Made by a program: the position numbers and the translations under genes. Positions 22,884 to 35,414 of a DNA stretch of 64,000 nucleotides are shown piece after piece; positions within the stretch are counted from its first letter, which is position 1, and each line of letters begins with the position of its first letter. Origin of the DNA: Quercus robur (lineage: Eukaryota > Streptophyta > Magnoliopsida > Fagales > Fagaceae); contig NC_065544.1 in NCBI RefSeq assembly GCF_932294415.1, positions 12,251,351 through 12,315,350 of the forward strand, given 5' to 3'. Below the pieces are notes generated by a model that was not told the origin of the DNA, ran no database searches, and worked only from the letters and a program-made list of their open reading frames with translations.

Positions 22884-25744
22884 TTCTGTTATAAAAATAT
22901 TGAAACAAAATGAGTACTGATAGCTCAATTGTTATAAAAATATTGTGACATTTTTTTATAGAAAAAAATAAACTATAAACAGTCTCGGTCTATTTCTATG
23001 AACCCAGCAACCATTCCTTTGTGGACTAACTAATCCATGCCTGGACCAAAAAAATGCAGTATCCAGGATCGGTTTAGAAATACCTAATTGGTAATATATC
23101 TTATAAAATTACTACTTTTATCATTGGTGGGTCAGGCATAATTCCCAACAAACCACATACAAGTGCCAAAAAAAAAAAAACAAACCACATACACGCGCGT
23201 GTATATATATATATAATTGGAAAAAGTAATAAATAACTTGCATTTGCAAAGAGCATTTGTAACTCAGTTGGCTGGTTGGTATTTTTTATTGTTTTCAATA
23301 AAAACATTCAGATAATTCGTACAGAATCTGCTGCGATGATAAAGAAAATTCAAATTCCAAAGATGGTTGTGTTTGACAGAGGAGAAATTAGGTACATTTT
23401 TTTTAGTTAAGTCAGCATATTGGTTAAATCAATCATCTATTATTGTTGAATAGGAACAAACAGAATTTATGGAAGAAGTTTTGGTATTAAAAAATTTATG
23501 GAAGACTGAAGGTAATATTAATATATTATGGAGAATTGCCACCATATCATTAATTTCTTTGTGAGCGAGAGGCTGCCTTACAGAGTCAACTAGGGGCACT
23601 CTAGGTCTCTAGCTTCTACGTACCTCTAAGATCAGGTAGGTGATAAAGAGTTGCATTTATTCCAAATGTGTAGCAAGGGCAGCCCGGTTTCCTTGTCTTG
23701 AACCGTTGAACGCAGTCACCTGTGACACCATTTGGAAGCTTCCAAAATTAACAGTGTAATAATAGCTTAGATTAGAGCAAGATATTCAACATAAGCCACA
23801 GTGGCGGTTCCAAAAATTTTGTTTTATGATGGTTATTAAAAATTTTTAATTAATACAAAATTTAATAAAAACAAGTTTTTATATATGGACAAAAAAAAAA
23901 AGCATGAAAATACATAAAATTTTACAATTTTCCTATATGATTGAATTTTCATATCAATGCTATACGCTACATTTCTTTCAAATTTTAGTTCAATAAAATT
24001 TTCTTTTTGTTTGAAAGAGCCTAATATATTATTAAGGGGACCAAAATTTGATATTGTTGGGCCTAAAACAATTTGGGGTGGTCACGATTTGGAATATCCA
24101 AGTATCAAGGTCACTGCCAATCTTGTGGCAAAGACCAAGACACTGCTTTCGGCTATGGAATTTTCATAAAATTTCTGTTAGTTTGTTAGTGATATTTTAT
24201 TAACCTTCCTTTTCCTCTTGTTTATATAAGGGAATCTAGTGAATCCATAGCATCAATCAGTTTATTTATCACTCTCTCACTTTATTTTATACTCCATCTT
24301 GAAGGGGCCTATGAGAAATTGTAAATATATCAAAAATTGTATTTCTATATGAGTTTTAGTATTTTGTAAATTGTATTTTTCTCAACACTTTTTTTTGTTG
24401 TTGTATTTTTCACATGTGATTTGTAATTAGTTAGAATTTGTAGGTTTGTTAGTCAAATTTTCTTGGCTGTTAGTGATATTTTCTTTGGTGTAAATAACAC
24501 ACAATCAATAACACCAAGTAGTTTATTTAACTTGCACTCCATTTTTGACAAGCTACTCATTGGCCTGTAAAATGGGCAGCTTCAAAGTCATTTTTTGGGC
24601 TCCTTTGACCTTTCACCTTGGAATCTACTTTCTAAAGTCTCAAATGCGATTAGGGTTAATTTCTTTTTGTAATGCTCGAGTTTCTACCATGTGCTCTTTA
24701 TCCCTATTTTGTGTTTGCTTATTCAGTGATTTCCTTATCTCCTCTGTAATGTTCTTGTTTTCCTTTGTTTTCCCCTTTCTAATGTATTCCTTCTTGAAGA
24801 AAAAGAGAGAAAAACATTGATGACCACGTGTTCCCATCATCATTTTGACATTTTTCAGATCACAATTTTAATAAAACCGAATTCTTTAAGCAGATATATG
24901 TTAGAAAATCAAAGCAAATGCAAAAGATTAGATGAAATCTAGGTTCTTTTTAAGGACAAAGTTTAGTTACAAAATTGATTGTAAACTTAAGTTACAACCT
25001 TATTTAATATCTTTTTATTGGAAATAAATTTTGACAAATTCACCATTGAATTATATTTTCTTCTTATATCTTTCATGCTTGCAAAATTTCTAGAAAATTA
25101 AAGATTAATAGCTATGTCGTCAATAAATTATTTAAATTGCAAATTTTTGTAGTTTAAAATTATGCATAAAATATAAACTTATAGATCATATAGTAAATAA
25201 TATCAAATTCACACAAAATTTGACATGTGCATTAAGAGTATAAAGAACATGCAATTCAAGGGTTAAAATTTCAAAATATGTAGTAATTTTTATTTTATTG
25301 AGTAAGGTTGTAGTCTTAGGTTACAACCAATTTGTAGCTAAACTTTATCCACTTTTTAATTCCTTTTTCCCTTTTTCGCTTTCTTCAAAATTGATAATTT
25401 TTTTTTTTTTTTTCATTTAGGGGCTAACATGGAATTTTAATATATAAATAAATTTTTAATTATTATTATTTTAATTGCCACATAAACTTCAAATGTGTTA
25501 GTGGTGTACACCATTTGTCATGTAAGCGTTTTCTGTCAGTGGGTTAATAGTAAGGACTAAATTAATTGTAAGTTGAAAATAATAAGGATCAAGTTGATTG
25601 TTACCAAAATTTATGAATTAAATTAAGTGTGATCCTAAAATTTAAAGACCAAAGTAGTGCTTTCACCTACTTTAAATTCTTATTTGTATAAGTTGTATTT
25701 TTATCTAAAAATCAAGGTGATCATAATAAAAAATTTTGAACTGA
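22884..25744. other. Intergenic; RLP upstream region and old repeat debris
   Basis: No gene seen. It contains a TA run near 23200-23214, a CAGTGGCGGTTCC motif at about 23799 that resembles a worn hAT terminus, the block 24690-24870 shared with 19285-19460, and from about 25100 diverged sequence related to the duplicated segments (TTTAAAATTATGCATAAAATATAAA). Open frames at 23957-24169 and 24545-24820 show no family features. Confidence 0.5.
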
Positions 25745-28700
25745 ATTATTTCAATTTTTAATAACATAATGGGGGATAGGGAGATTTTTGCCCAAATTTA
25801 CAAACAAAAAAATTGTATTTCTTTCCACTTCATGGGTAACCAATCAAACCATCTAGTCTATCCATTAATAAATAAATAAATAAATAAAAACCAAAGAGCT
25901 GAGACACGAAAGGCCAATTTTTTTTTTATAATTTAGTGCAGTTACAAGATTAGGGCGGCTGTACATTATCTTCTGATTCGAACCCCCTTAAAATTTTTTT
26001 TAAAAAAAATTATATTTTTTTTATTAGTCTAATTTATACTTAAAAGTATTTTGCAACACCCTCGTTGGAAGAGGTAGTTGTCATTTGAAAGGAAACGCCC
26101 TTGATCACATTTCAACCCAGCCCAAAACCAAACAACAACGCATATCAACTTATTTCAAAACTAAACAACAACACAGATCACAAATCATTTTCATTTTCTC
26201 TCTCTGATCTAATCTCTAATCTCATTCTCAGATCTCATCTCCCTTTCTTTATTGGATTATCTTGGTATCTTTGACTATAAGAGTAAATAGTGAATGTTTG
26301 TGAGCTGTGAGTACCTCTCTTTTTATTATAAATTTATATTATATGTGTGTGAGTATGTGTCTAATTACTGATTGTGTGTGTTTTATTATTATTATTATTT
26401 GTGTGAGTTGTGATGTGCATGAATGCATGCATGTATAGCATAAATACAATATAACTTTACATAATTTAATAATTATGAAATATAGAGGATTTGTTACATG
26501 TGTGTGTAATGTTATCATGTTATAATAAATTTTTGTTATAAAGTTACTAATTCAAGAAAAGAAAAAAGAGTAAAGTTAGTGTATTATTAATGTATATGTG
26601 AGTATAGTTATGTGGGTCAATAATTAATATAGTGTCAATGAGTTGAGTTTTGTCATTTAGTTGAAAACATTTTTATAAAAACAATGATAAATAGTTAAGG
26701 ACAACTGCATAAAAATTTAAATATTATACAAAATTAACAAAATAAAATAGTCACACCTACTCATATTGACAATAAATAATGACAACTAATAACTAGCTAT
26801 TACATAACTATTTCAAAATATATAAACTAATAATAGGAAATTGTAAAACTTCATGTATTAGCATTTTATTTTTATTTTTATAACTCGATATATTCAAGTT
26901 TTTTTTTAAAAAAAAATTAATTTAATTTTTTTAATGACCCCTGAAAAATATTCTTGAAGCCACCAATGTCCAAGAATCTTGGTGTGGTTAAGAAATTGAC
27001 AAAGTGGCCGGCTGGGTGTGGCCTAATTGAACTTTGAAATTTTAGTGACTTTCTATTTGATATAAGAATGGCTTTTCTGCATGAAGACTGGCATGGCATG
27101 CAATATCTTCTTCTTCTTCTTTTTTCTTTTTTCTTTTTTCTTTTTTTTTTTAATTTATTAGATTCGGTAATATGATTTTTTTTTTTTTTTAAGAGTTTCA
27201 GCTTATGACATTTGTTCCCAGTGATAACTCTTTTATTATCAGACCAATACACTAACCAATTTTTGGTATAGAGCAGGGATTAAATTTCAAATCTCTTATT
27301 CAACTATTAAAGACTTTATCTATTGAGTTAACTAGAACCAACGATCTATGTACAACATGTTATTTTCTAGTATATAAAATTTACGTATGAAAATTTGTCA
27401 AATTTAGTATTTATACCAACAAAAAGTATACCTTCATGTTGTTGACTCATGAGTCATGAGACAGATTTTTATGGATCATGACTCATGACTCTATTTACTA
27501 TTAGAGTCATTATCTAGTTATTTTCCAAATCTGAGATCTACAGAAAGTTGACTGACCTTTCAAAGCATTCTACATTCAAAAAAGTATCCTTTGGAGGACG
27601 TAAAAGACCAAGCTTTTATCAATATTCAACATGGTCTGTTGGAATTTGTTTACGATAGGTTGAACAACAGTTGCATGTTCTAGCATTCTCGAAGCATTTG
27701 GAAATCGCATAGTAAAATAGACTTTAGGCTTTTGGAAATCGCATAGGAGTTACATGGTGCGGGTCACGTACGGGTCAACATGAATTTGTTTACCTTAAGA
27801 GATATGAGACCAAGATAGTCGCTCATGAGACATTGGAACTTTTATTTTATTTTTATATCTTTTATGCTTGAAAATTTTTTAGAAGATCGAAATGTAATAT
27901 TTATTTTATTAATTCAATATTTAAATTTCAAGTTAATATTTGTAGTTTAAAATTATGTATAAAAAATAAATTTTTGGATCGAATAATAAATAACATCCGA
28001 TTAGCATAAAATTTAACATGCATATTAAAACATAAATAACATGCAATCTAATTGTTACATTTTCAAAATATGTAATTATATTAATTTTTTTAATAAGATT
28101 ATAGTGGTTTGACTATAAATTAGTTTACTTTGTCCTTATTTTAGTACCATGAGTTGCTTATACCACTTGACTGAACTAATTGTTCATTTGGGTTAGCTGT
28201 TTGCAAAAATATGTTTTATTTATGTGGAAATTGTATGTTTGCCACCGTGACTTAAAACTCTCATAAGATATACTTTCAACCTCGCTAGTAGCTCTTTCTT
28301 TAATAGAGATTTCTCTATATACTATTACCATTTACCACCATTGATCCTATTTTCACAATAACACCTTATATCTTTGAAACTTTCTCAACAAAAGCACTAA
28401 TAGTAATTCCTTTGTCAAACGTGTAACATTTGCAGCAATATAGAAAGCACGAGAATATGAACAGAGAAAGAGGCAAGGGTTGTAAATTAACATTCACACA
28501 AATTTAAATGGAAAATGTGAAAAAAGTAATGTGCCATACATTTTCAGAATATGATCACCCGCTTCAATAAAGGCAATTTTCGCATGTTCTTTAATTTGAG
28601 TGTATAAATTGCCTAAATCCTCATTAAAAAGACTAGTGCAAAATAAAACCAAGGAATTGTGCACCATATCTTATTCAATTGTGCACCAATTTGGATAAAA

Positions 28701-28970
28701 ATTTTAACACATGCAAAGGACAGAAGTTCATCACCAACCATGCATCTTAAAGTGCAAAGTTCATGACGTAGGACAAGGGGGAACAAAGCTAAATCATATT
28801 TGACAAATCAAAGTTAAATTTGGACGGCTGGGGCATTGATGAATTATTAGGATTAGGTTTTGGTGGGTAGTAGGCTAGAAAATAATAAGGAGAATATAAG
28901 GTTCTCAATGGGGAAAAGGAATTATAGAGGGTTTAAATTTTAAGGATTAAACAAAGGGTGAAAAACCAAT
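25745..28970. repeat. Tandem duplicated segment, copy A (~3.2 kb)
   Basis: From 25745 (ATTATTTCAATTTTTAATAAC) to about 28970 the sequence is repeated in the same order at 28971-32554. Anchors present in both copies include the GGGCGGCTGTACATTATC block (25956/29238), the TTATAATTTAGTG block, the CCCCTGAAAAATATTCTTG block (26938/30557), TTGACTCATGAGTCATGAG (27442/31017) and ACCACCATTGATCCTATTTT (28336/31911). Copy A lacks about 300 bases present in copy B (29345-29645). No protein family is recognisable. The unit is a composite of transposon debris, including a hAT-like terminus near 26960 (GAAGCCACCAATG). Confidence 0.88.
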
Positions 28971-29961
28971 ATTTATTTCAATTTTTAATAACATAATGGG
29001 GGATAGGGAAATTTTTGCCCGGATTTACAAACAAAAAAAACTGTATTTCTTTCCACTTCATGAGTAACCCGGTCAGACCATCTTATCTATCCATTAAAAA
29101 AAAAAAAACACAGTTGGACTTGGATTTTCTAAAAGAGATGGAAAATAAAATAAATAAAAAAAATAAAAAAAATAAAAACAAAGAGCTAAGACACAGAAGG
29201 CCAATTTTTTTTATAATTTAGTGTAGTTACAAGATTAGGGCGGCTGTACATTATCTTCTGATTTGAACTCCCCTAAATTTTTAAAAAAAAAAAAAAAAAT
29301 TTTTATTAGTCTAATTTATACTTAAAAGTATTTTGCAACGCCCAGAATATAAGGCGCTTCTTTCTCAAAGTCAAGTTTCACGCTTCTTGCTTTAGAAAGA
29401 TTGCAAGGGCCCTTACGTTTTTTGCCTCCTTCCTGCCCTAGAGGTTCGCTTCTGGCTACTAGAGGTTCACTTCTGGCTACTAGCTTCTACCGCTAGAGCT
29501 TGGACATGGAAGCAAGCTACAACTACCTTGAATCAATGAATGAATGAATGAAAAGAAACCTCTTACCAAGAAAGGGGGGACAAGTTGGTTTGAGGACCCA
29601 TTGGTCAAAGGAAAGATGGGGATTGCTGGAAGCAGTAGTTGTCATTTGAAAGGAAATGCCCTTGATCACATTTCAGCCCAGTCCAAAACCAAACAACAAC
29701 GCATATCAAATTATTTCAAAACTAAACAACAATACAAATCACAGATCATTTTCATTTTCATTTTTTCTCTCTGATCTAATCTCTGATCTCATTCTCAGAT
29801 CTCATCTCCCATCTTTATCTAATTATCTTGGTATCTTTGACTATAGGAATAAATAGTGAATGTTTGTGAGCTGTGAGTGCCTCTCTATTTATTGTAAATT
29901 TATATAATTTGTGTGTGAGTATGCGTCAAATTACCGATTGTGTGTGTTGTTGTTGTTGTTC

Positions 29962-30002
<41 letters not shown>

Positions 30003-32554
30003 TGTGTGAGTTGTGATGTGCATGAATGCGTGCGTGAATAGCATAAATATAATATAAATTTACATGATTTAATAATTATGAAATATAGAGTATTTGTTAC
30101 ATGTATGTGTATTGTTGTCATGTTATAATAAATTTTTGTTATAAAGTTACTAATTCAAGAAAAGAAAAAAGAGTAAAGTTAGTGTATTGTTAATATATGA
30201 GTATAGTTGTGTGGGTCAATAATTAATATATTGTCAATAAGTTGAGTTTTGCCATTTAGTTGAAAACATTTTTATAAAAACAATGATAAATAATTAAGGA
30301 CAACTGCATAAAAATTTAAATATTATACAAAATTAACAAAATAAAGTAGTCACACCTATTCATATTGACAATAGATAATGACAACTGATAACGAACTATT
30401 ACATAATTATTTCAAAATATAAAAACTAATAAAAGGAAAATGTAAAACTTCATGTATTAGCTTTTTTTCTTTTTTCTTTTTCTTTTTTTTTGTCGATAAC
30501 TCTATATATTCAACTTCTTTTTTAAAAATTTTTATTTAATTTAAGTTTTTTTAACAACCCCTGAAAAATATTCTTGGAGCCACCAATGTCCAAGAATCTT
30601 TGTGTGGCTAAGAAATTGACAAAGTGGCCAGCTGGGTGTGGCCTAATTGAACTCTAAAATTTAGTGACTTTCTATTTGATATAAGAATGGCTTTTGGGCA
30701 TGAAGACTAGCATAGCAATATCTTTCTCTTTTTTTTTTTTTCTTTTAGATTCGGCAATAAGATTTTTTTTTTAAAGAGTTTCAACGTATGACATCCATTC
30801 TTGGTGATAACTCTTTTATTATTAGACCAATACACCAATTAGCTTTTAATGTAGACAAGGATTAAATCTCAAATCTCTTATTCAACTTTCAGAGATTTTA
30901 CCTGTTAAGCTAACTGAAACTCATGTAAAACATGTTATTTTCTAGTATACGAAATTTACGTATGAAAATTTGTTAAATTTAGCATTCATACCAACAAAAG
31001 GTATACCTTCGTGTTGTTGACTCATGAGTCATGAGATAGATTTTTATGGATCATGAGTCATGACTCTATTTACTATTAGAGTCATGATCTAGTTATTTTC
31101 CAAATCTGAGACATATAGAAAGTTGACTGACCATTCAAAGCATTCTACATTCAAAAAAGTATCCTTTGGAGGACGTAAAAGACCAAGCTTTTATCAATAT
31201 TCAACATGGTCTGTTGGAATTTGTTTATGATAGGTTGAACAACAGTTGCATGTTCTAGCATTCTCGAAGCATTTGGAAATCGCATAGTAAAATAGACTTT
31301 AGGCTTTTGGAAATTGCATAGTAGTTACATGGAGCGGGTCACATACGGGTCAACATTAGTTTGTTTACCTTAGGAGATATGAGACCAAGATAGTCACTCA
31401 TGAGACATCGGCACTTTTATTTTATTTTTATATCTTTTATGCTTGAAAATTTTCTAGAGGATCAAAATTTAATATTTATTTCATTAATTCAATATTTAAA
31501 TTTTAAGTTAATTTTTGTAGTTTAAAATTATGCATAAAAAATAAATTTTTGGATCAAATAATAAATAACATTCGATTAACATAAAATTTAACATGTATAT
31601 TAAGATATAAATAACATGCAATCCAATTATTATATTTTCAAAATATGATTATGTTAATATTTTTAGTAAGTTATAGCAGTTTGACTATAAATTAGTTTAC
31701 TTTGTCCTTATTTTAGTACCATGAGTTGCTTGTACCACTTGACTCGACTAAGTGTTCATTTAGGTTAGCTGTTTGTAAACATATGTTTTATTTATGTGAA
31801 AATTGCACGATTGCCGCCATGACTTAAAACTCTCATAAGATATACTTTCAACTTCGCTAGTAGCTCTTTCTTTAATAGAGATTTCTCTATCAGATACTAT
31901 TATCATTTACCACCATTGATCCTATTTTCACAATAACACCTTATATTTGAAACTTTCTCAACAAAAGTACTAATAGTAATTCCTTTGTCAAACGTGTAAC
32001 ATTTGCAGCAATATAGAAAGCACGAGAATATGAACAGAGAAAGAGACAAGGGTTGTAAACATTTACACAAGTTTAAATAGAAAATGTGGAAAAAGCAATT
32101 AATGTGCCATACATGTTCAGATTCTTCAGAATATTATCACCCGCTTCAATAAAGGCAATTTTCACATGTTCTTTAATCTGAGTGTATAAATTGCCTAAAT
32201 CCTCATTAAAAAAGACTAGTGCAAAATAAAACCAAGGAATTGTGTACCATATGTTATTCAATTGTGCACCAGTTTGGATAAAAATTTTAACACATTGCAA
32301 AGGACAGAAGTTCATCACCAACCATCTTTAAGTGCAAAAGTTCATGAGGTAGGATTAGGAGGAACAAAGCAAAATCATATTCAACAAATCAGAGTTAAAT
32401 TTGGGTAGTTGGGGCTTTGTTGAATTATTAGGACTAGGTTTTGGTGAGTAGTAGGCTAGAAAATAATAAGGATAATATAGGGTTCTCAATGGGGAAAAGG
32501 AATAATAGAGGGTTTAAATTTTAAGGATTAAACAAAGGGTGAAAAACCAAGATT
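28971..32554. repeat. Tandem duplicated segment, copy B (~3.6 kb)
   Basis: Direct continuation of copy A. The junction sits in AAAAACCAATATTTATTTCA at about 28970, where the end of one unit (AAAAACCAA) meets the start of the next (ATTTCAATTTTT). Copy B carries an additional ~300 bases at 29345-29645 with a small internal duplication (AGAGGTTCGCTTCTGGCTAC twice) and TGAA repeats at 29535-29550. An 82-codon open frame at 32073-32321 (-) is not preserved in copy A or in the copy at 1228-7275, so I do not call it a gene. Confidence 0.88.
29960..30001. repeat. TTA trinucleotide microsatellite
   Basis: About 14 units of TTA, preceded by a few GTT units. Copy A has only a short TTA run at the equivalent place (26385-26398), so the array expanded or contracted after the duplication. 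Confidence 0.95.
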
Positions 32555-32935
32555 TGGGTTGGTGTTCTAAGGATGTGAACAATAATTTGTGAACGGTAAC
32601 ATGGCACCACACCTAGGGTTTGTTTTTGGCATTATACCTCAGAGAAGGTTATATCACACAAATGACGAGAGCTTCATAGTTCTAAAATCTAAAAATATAT
32701 TATTCTTTAATAGAAAGTATTACAATCCGTTAAATAAAAGATTTTTTTTTTTTTTAACAATCCTTTAAATAGAAGACTTACATACCTATTCCCAGTGGAA
32801 ATAGGACTTTCTTTTAAACTCATAATAAGACTTGGACTTAGACTCTTTGGGCTTTATTACTAAGCCCAAACTAATTAACTAAACTCATATAAAAATAAAA
32901 TAAAACCCAATGGACCATTAGCATAGCCCATCCCC
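32555..32935. repeat. Extension of copy B shared only with the copy at 6900-7275
   Basis: After 32554, where copy A stops, this copy continues to match the interrupted copy at 6890-7275, including AAGACTTGGACT and GGGCTTTATTACTAAGCCC, up to about 32935. The ancestral unit was therefore longer than the part that was tandemly duplicated. Confidence 0.8.
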
Positions 32936-33106
32936 AAAAAAAACAGAAAATTACAATTCTCGACACTTAAAACTAAATAAAACTGAGTTTGACCTTCTGC
33001 CTCCATCAGTTCATCACCCACAATCTTAGAGTTGTAGGTTCCTATTACACATCACACTTTGATATGAAAATTATCTAGAAGACAATTCTCCATGGATGCT
33101 CCTAAT

Positions 33107-33705
33107 TCATTCAGAGTAATATTTGAAAGTCTCAAACCTCACGTCGCAAGTCCCACTATATATCCGAACCCCTTTAGAGGAGTCACAACATTTTGGAAGA
33201 AACCCAATTGATTCATTAAGGCACTTATTGCAGTCCATGCTTGAAAGGTCTCTAGTGCATTGAACTGACCCATAGAGTTTCTTGTTGTCTCCAAGATCCA
33301 ATTCTCCAGTTAAAAACATTTTTGGGGTGGTAGAAGCTTGCCCAGCGAGTTGGGTCACCCACTCTCCTTTCTTTTCAGTAATTTTTTGGTAATCTGTCAT
33401 ATTTTGTGGGTTCTTTTCGTAGTACCAAGTATCACGATCAATTTGGCCAAAGAAATTCACATTACGGTATGTGAATTTCTTTGGTAATCTACACCTTGAC
33501 CCTTTGTGCCTAGTGCAAAACCAGTGGCAGAGACTTGATAGTTGATAGGTAAGATAAGCTGAAAGCTCATTCAAATTGGTACCACAAACGTCATTGATTG
33601 TGGAATAATTTTGCGCACCTAAACATTTGTGGTCCGTCCCAAAAGCAATTTGAAGAAGGAAAATAAAGGGGAGCAAGTAAAAAGAGGAGGGGATTTTTGA
33701 GAGAC
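33107..33705 (-). pseudogene. DUF26 cysteine-rich repeat secretory protein relic
   Basis: An open frame ending at 33107 encodes a linker (NVNFFGQIDRDTWYYEKNPQ) and one good Gnk2-homologous (DUF26) domain with the diagnostic C-X8-C-X2-C pattern (CTRDLSSMDCNKC), ending in GVRIYSGTCDVRFETF. The first DUF26 domain is damaged: after NLNELSAYLTYQLSS the typical GFALGTKGQG motif appears only in another frame (around 33500-33530), and the cysteine motif expected after it is missing. The signal peptide (ATG near 33702, MSLKNPLLFLLA) is also one frame off from the main frame. CRRSP and plasmodesmata-located proteins normally have two DUF26 domains and about 240-260 residues; this has about 190 in frame. 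No kinase domain follows, so it is not a CRK. I judge it a pseudogene. Confidence 0.78.
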
Positions 33706-33859
33706 ATTGTTCAAATATGTTGTTGGTGAAGGATTTGATTGAGGATGTGTTGCATATTTAATTGCAACATTGAAGCCTTTATATGGTGCGTGGGACACTT
33801 TTTTTAGAATTACAAAGATTCTCTTTTGGACTTTTTTTTTTTTTTTTCAACGCAAAGAA

Positions 33860-34100
33860 CTTTTAAGATTGAGTGAGTGTTTGGATTGCGCTAAAACAAA
33901 GCTTTTGTGTGTTTTGTTGAAAAAATGTGGGTTTCATGGCACTATTCACAAACCTACAAAAGTCATCCTAACACAAATTTCAATATAAATTTGGGTATTA
34001 CAGTACTATTCACACATTTAAAAATTATTTTGCTACAGTATTTTTAGTTTTTAATTTTCAGTAATAAGCGGTATCCAAACAAACCTTGAGGAATAGTTAC
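33860..34100. mobile_element. MITE-like element (weak ends)
   Basis: The left edge GAGTGTTTGGATTGCGCT and the right edge AGCGGTATCCAAACAAACC are imperfect inverted repeats of the GTTTGGAT type seen in many small plant DNA elements. The interior has characteristic GCACTATTCACA and TACAGTATTTTTAG blocks also found in the element at 34605-34873. No certain target duplication and no coding content. Confidence 0.5.
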
Positions 34101-34604
34101 AATAAAAGTAGCCTTCAATTATGTGGCGTTTGGAAATTAATCATTGGTTTTGTGACTATTACATTTCTTACTTGCCCTTCTTCAAACAATTTAGAGAAAA
34201 AGGTGCATATAACCTTGTGTCTTTAAGAGGTCCGAAATGGTAATCTTATTTTTTAATTGTAAAGGGTATGAGTAATTATGTTAGCCCCTCAAGTGTTAAA
34301 GAGAGAACAAATCAATGCTGGATTATGCAATTAAAGCCTTTCTTTGTTTTTTGTTTGAGCCATTATAAATTTTTCTCAACAATTTTGATGCAACTTTTAA
34401 TTGGTTCTCCAATTCCCAGTTAATAAAACGTACTTTCTGCAATGTTATAATATGGAAAAGCCCAAATTCTAAAAGATATTTAAAAAATGTTTTCGATTGT
34501 TATAGTACAATAGTGACGATTAGGTATTTTTAGGTGTTGGCTAATTCCACAACAAATTTTCTTGTAACCTTTACAAAATTTTACTTGTAATGACAAAGTT
34601 TTAG

Positions 34605-34873
34605 GGTCCATATGGATTGAACTTATTTTTGCTGAAACTGAAAATCGAAAATATTGTAACAAAATAATTTTTAAATGTGTGAATAGTGTCGTGTGACCCA
34701 TTTTTAATATTTTTAAATACGTAAACAGTGCTGCTACAGTGCGTGAACAGTAATTTTTGTCGCTGCAGAGTATATTCATGTGATTTTACTGTTCGTGTGC
34801 TGGAGAAAAAAAAAAAAAAAAAAAAAAACCGTTGAACGCAAACATGCAAAATGCGCAATCCAAACGGATACGT
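34605..34873. mobile_element. MITE-like element (weak ends)
   Basis: Edges GGGTCCATATGGATTGAAC and GCGCAATCCAAACGGATAC are imperfect inverted repeats. The interior repeats short motifs such as GTGAACAGT and GCTACAGTG, and it ends with a 24-base A run at 34807-34830. Related wording occurs at 33860-34100 and 51480-51555. The assignment to a superfamily is open. Confidence 0.5.
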
Positions 34874-35414
34874 AGTGTAATTGTGTTCAATTCAACAGAT
34901 TCATGATCTATTAAAATCATGAAAGTTTAATCTGACGTGGTTAATTAAAGCTAATTTATGCCTAGGTTTTCATGCCACATACGAAAACATATCAAAGGTA
35001 TCTAATAAACACGACTCCATAAGCTTTAGAGATGTCACTACTATGCAATACATTTGATAAATAAAAATAAAATAAAAACCTAAACCTAAAGTTCGATCAA
35101 CCTGTGAGTTCAAAAGCCCATATTCACATATTCTTAAATTTGCAGTCGCGTGTACCTGCCTCATCCACCTCACAAAGCAAATGGGATGGGGACGGGGGTT
35201 AACTTTTCCCCGACACCGACCCCAAACCCATCCTGTTTATATGTAAAACTAAACTTTAAATTTATGATGTATATTGGTTTTTTTATAAGGGATATATATT
35301 TTTGTGTTTTTTAATATTTGAATTTTTGTATTGCTATGCTTTGAAAATGTTTTGTAATGTTAGAACTTGTTTTTTTAAAAATATTTTATGAGTTTTAATT
35401 TAATGAATGATAGT

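Noticed and set aside
32073-32321. 82-codon open frame, minus strand, with protein-like look
   Set aside because: The frame is lost in the tandem copy and in the copy at 6545-7275; no family recognised.
33107-33676. Cysteine-rich receptor kinase (CRK)
   Set aside because: No transmembrane or kinase region follows the DUF26 domain before the stop codon.
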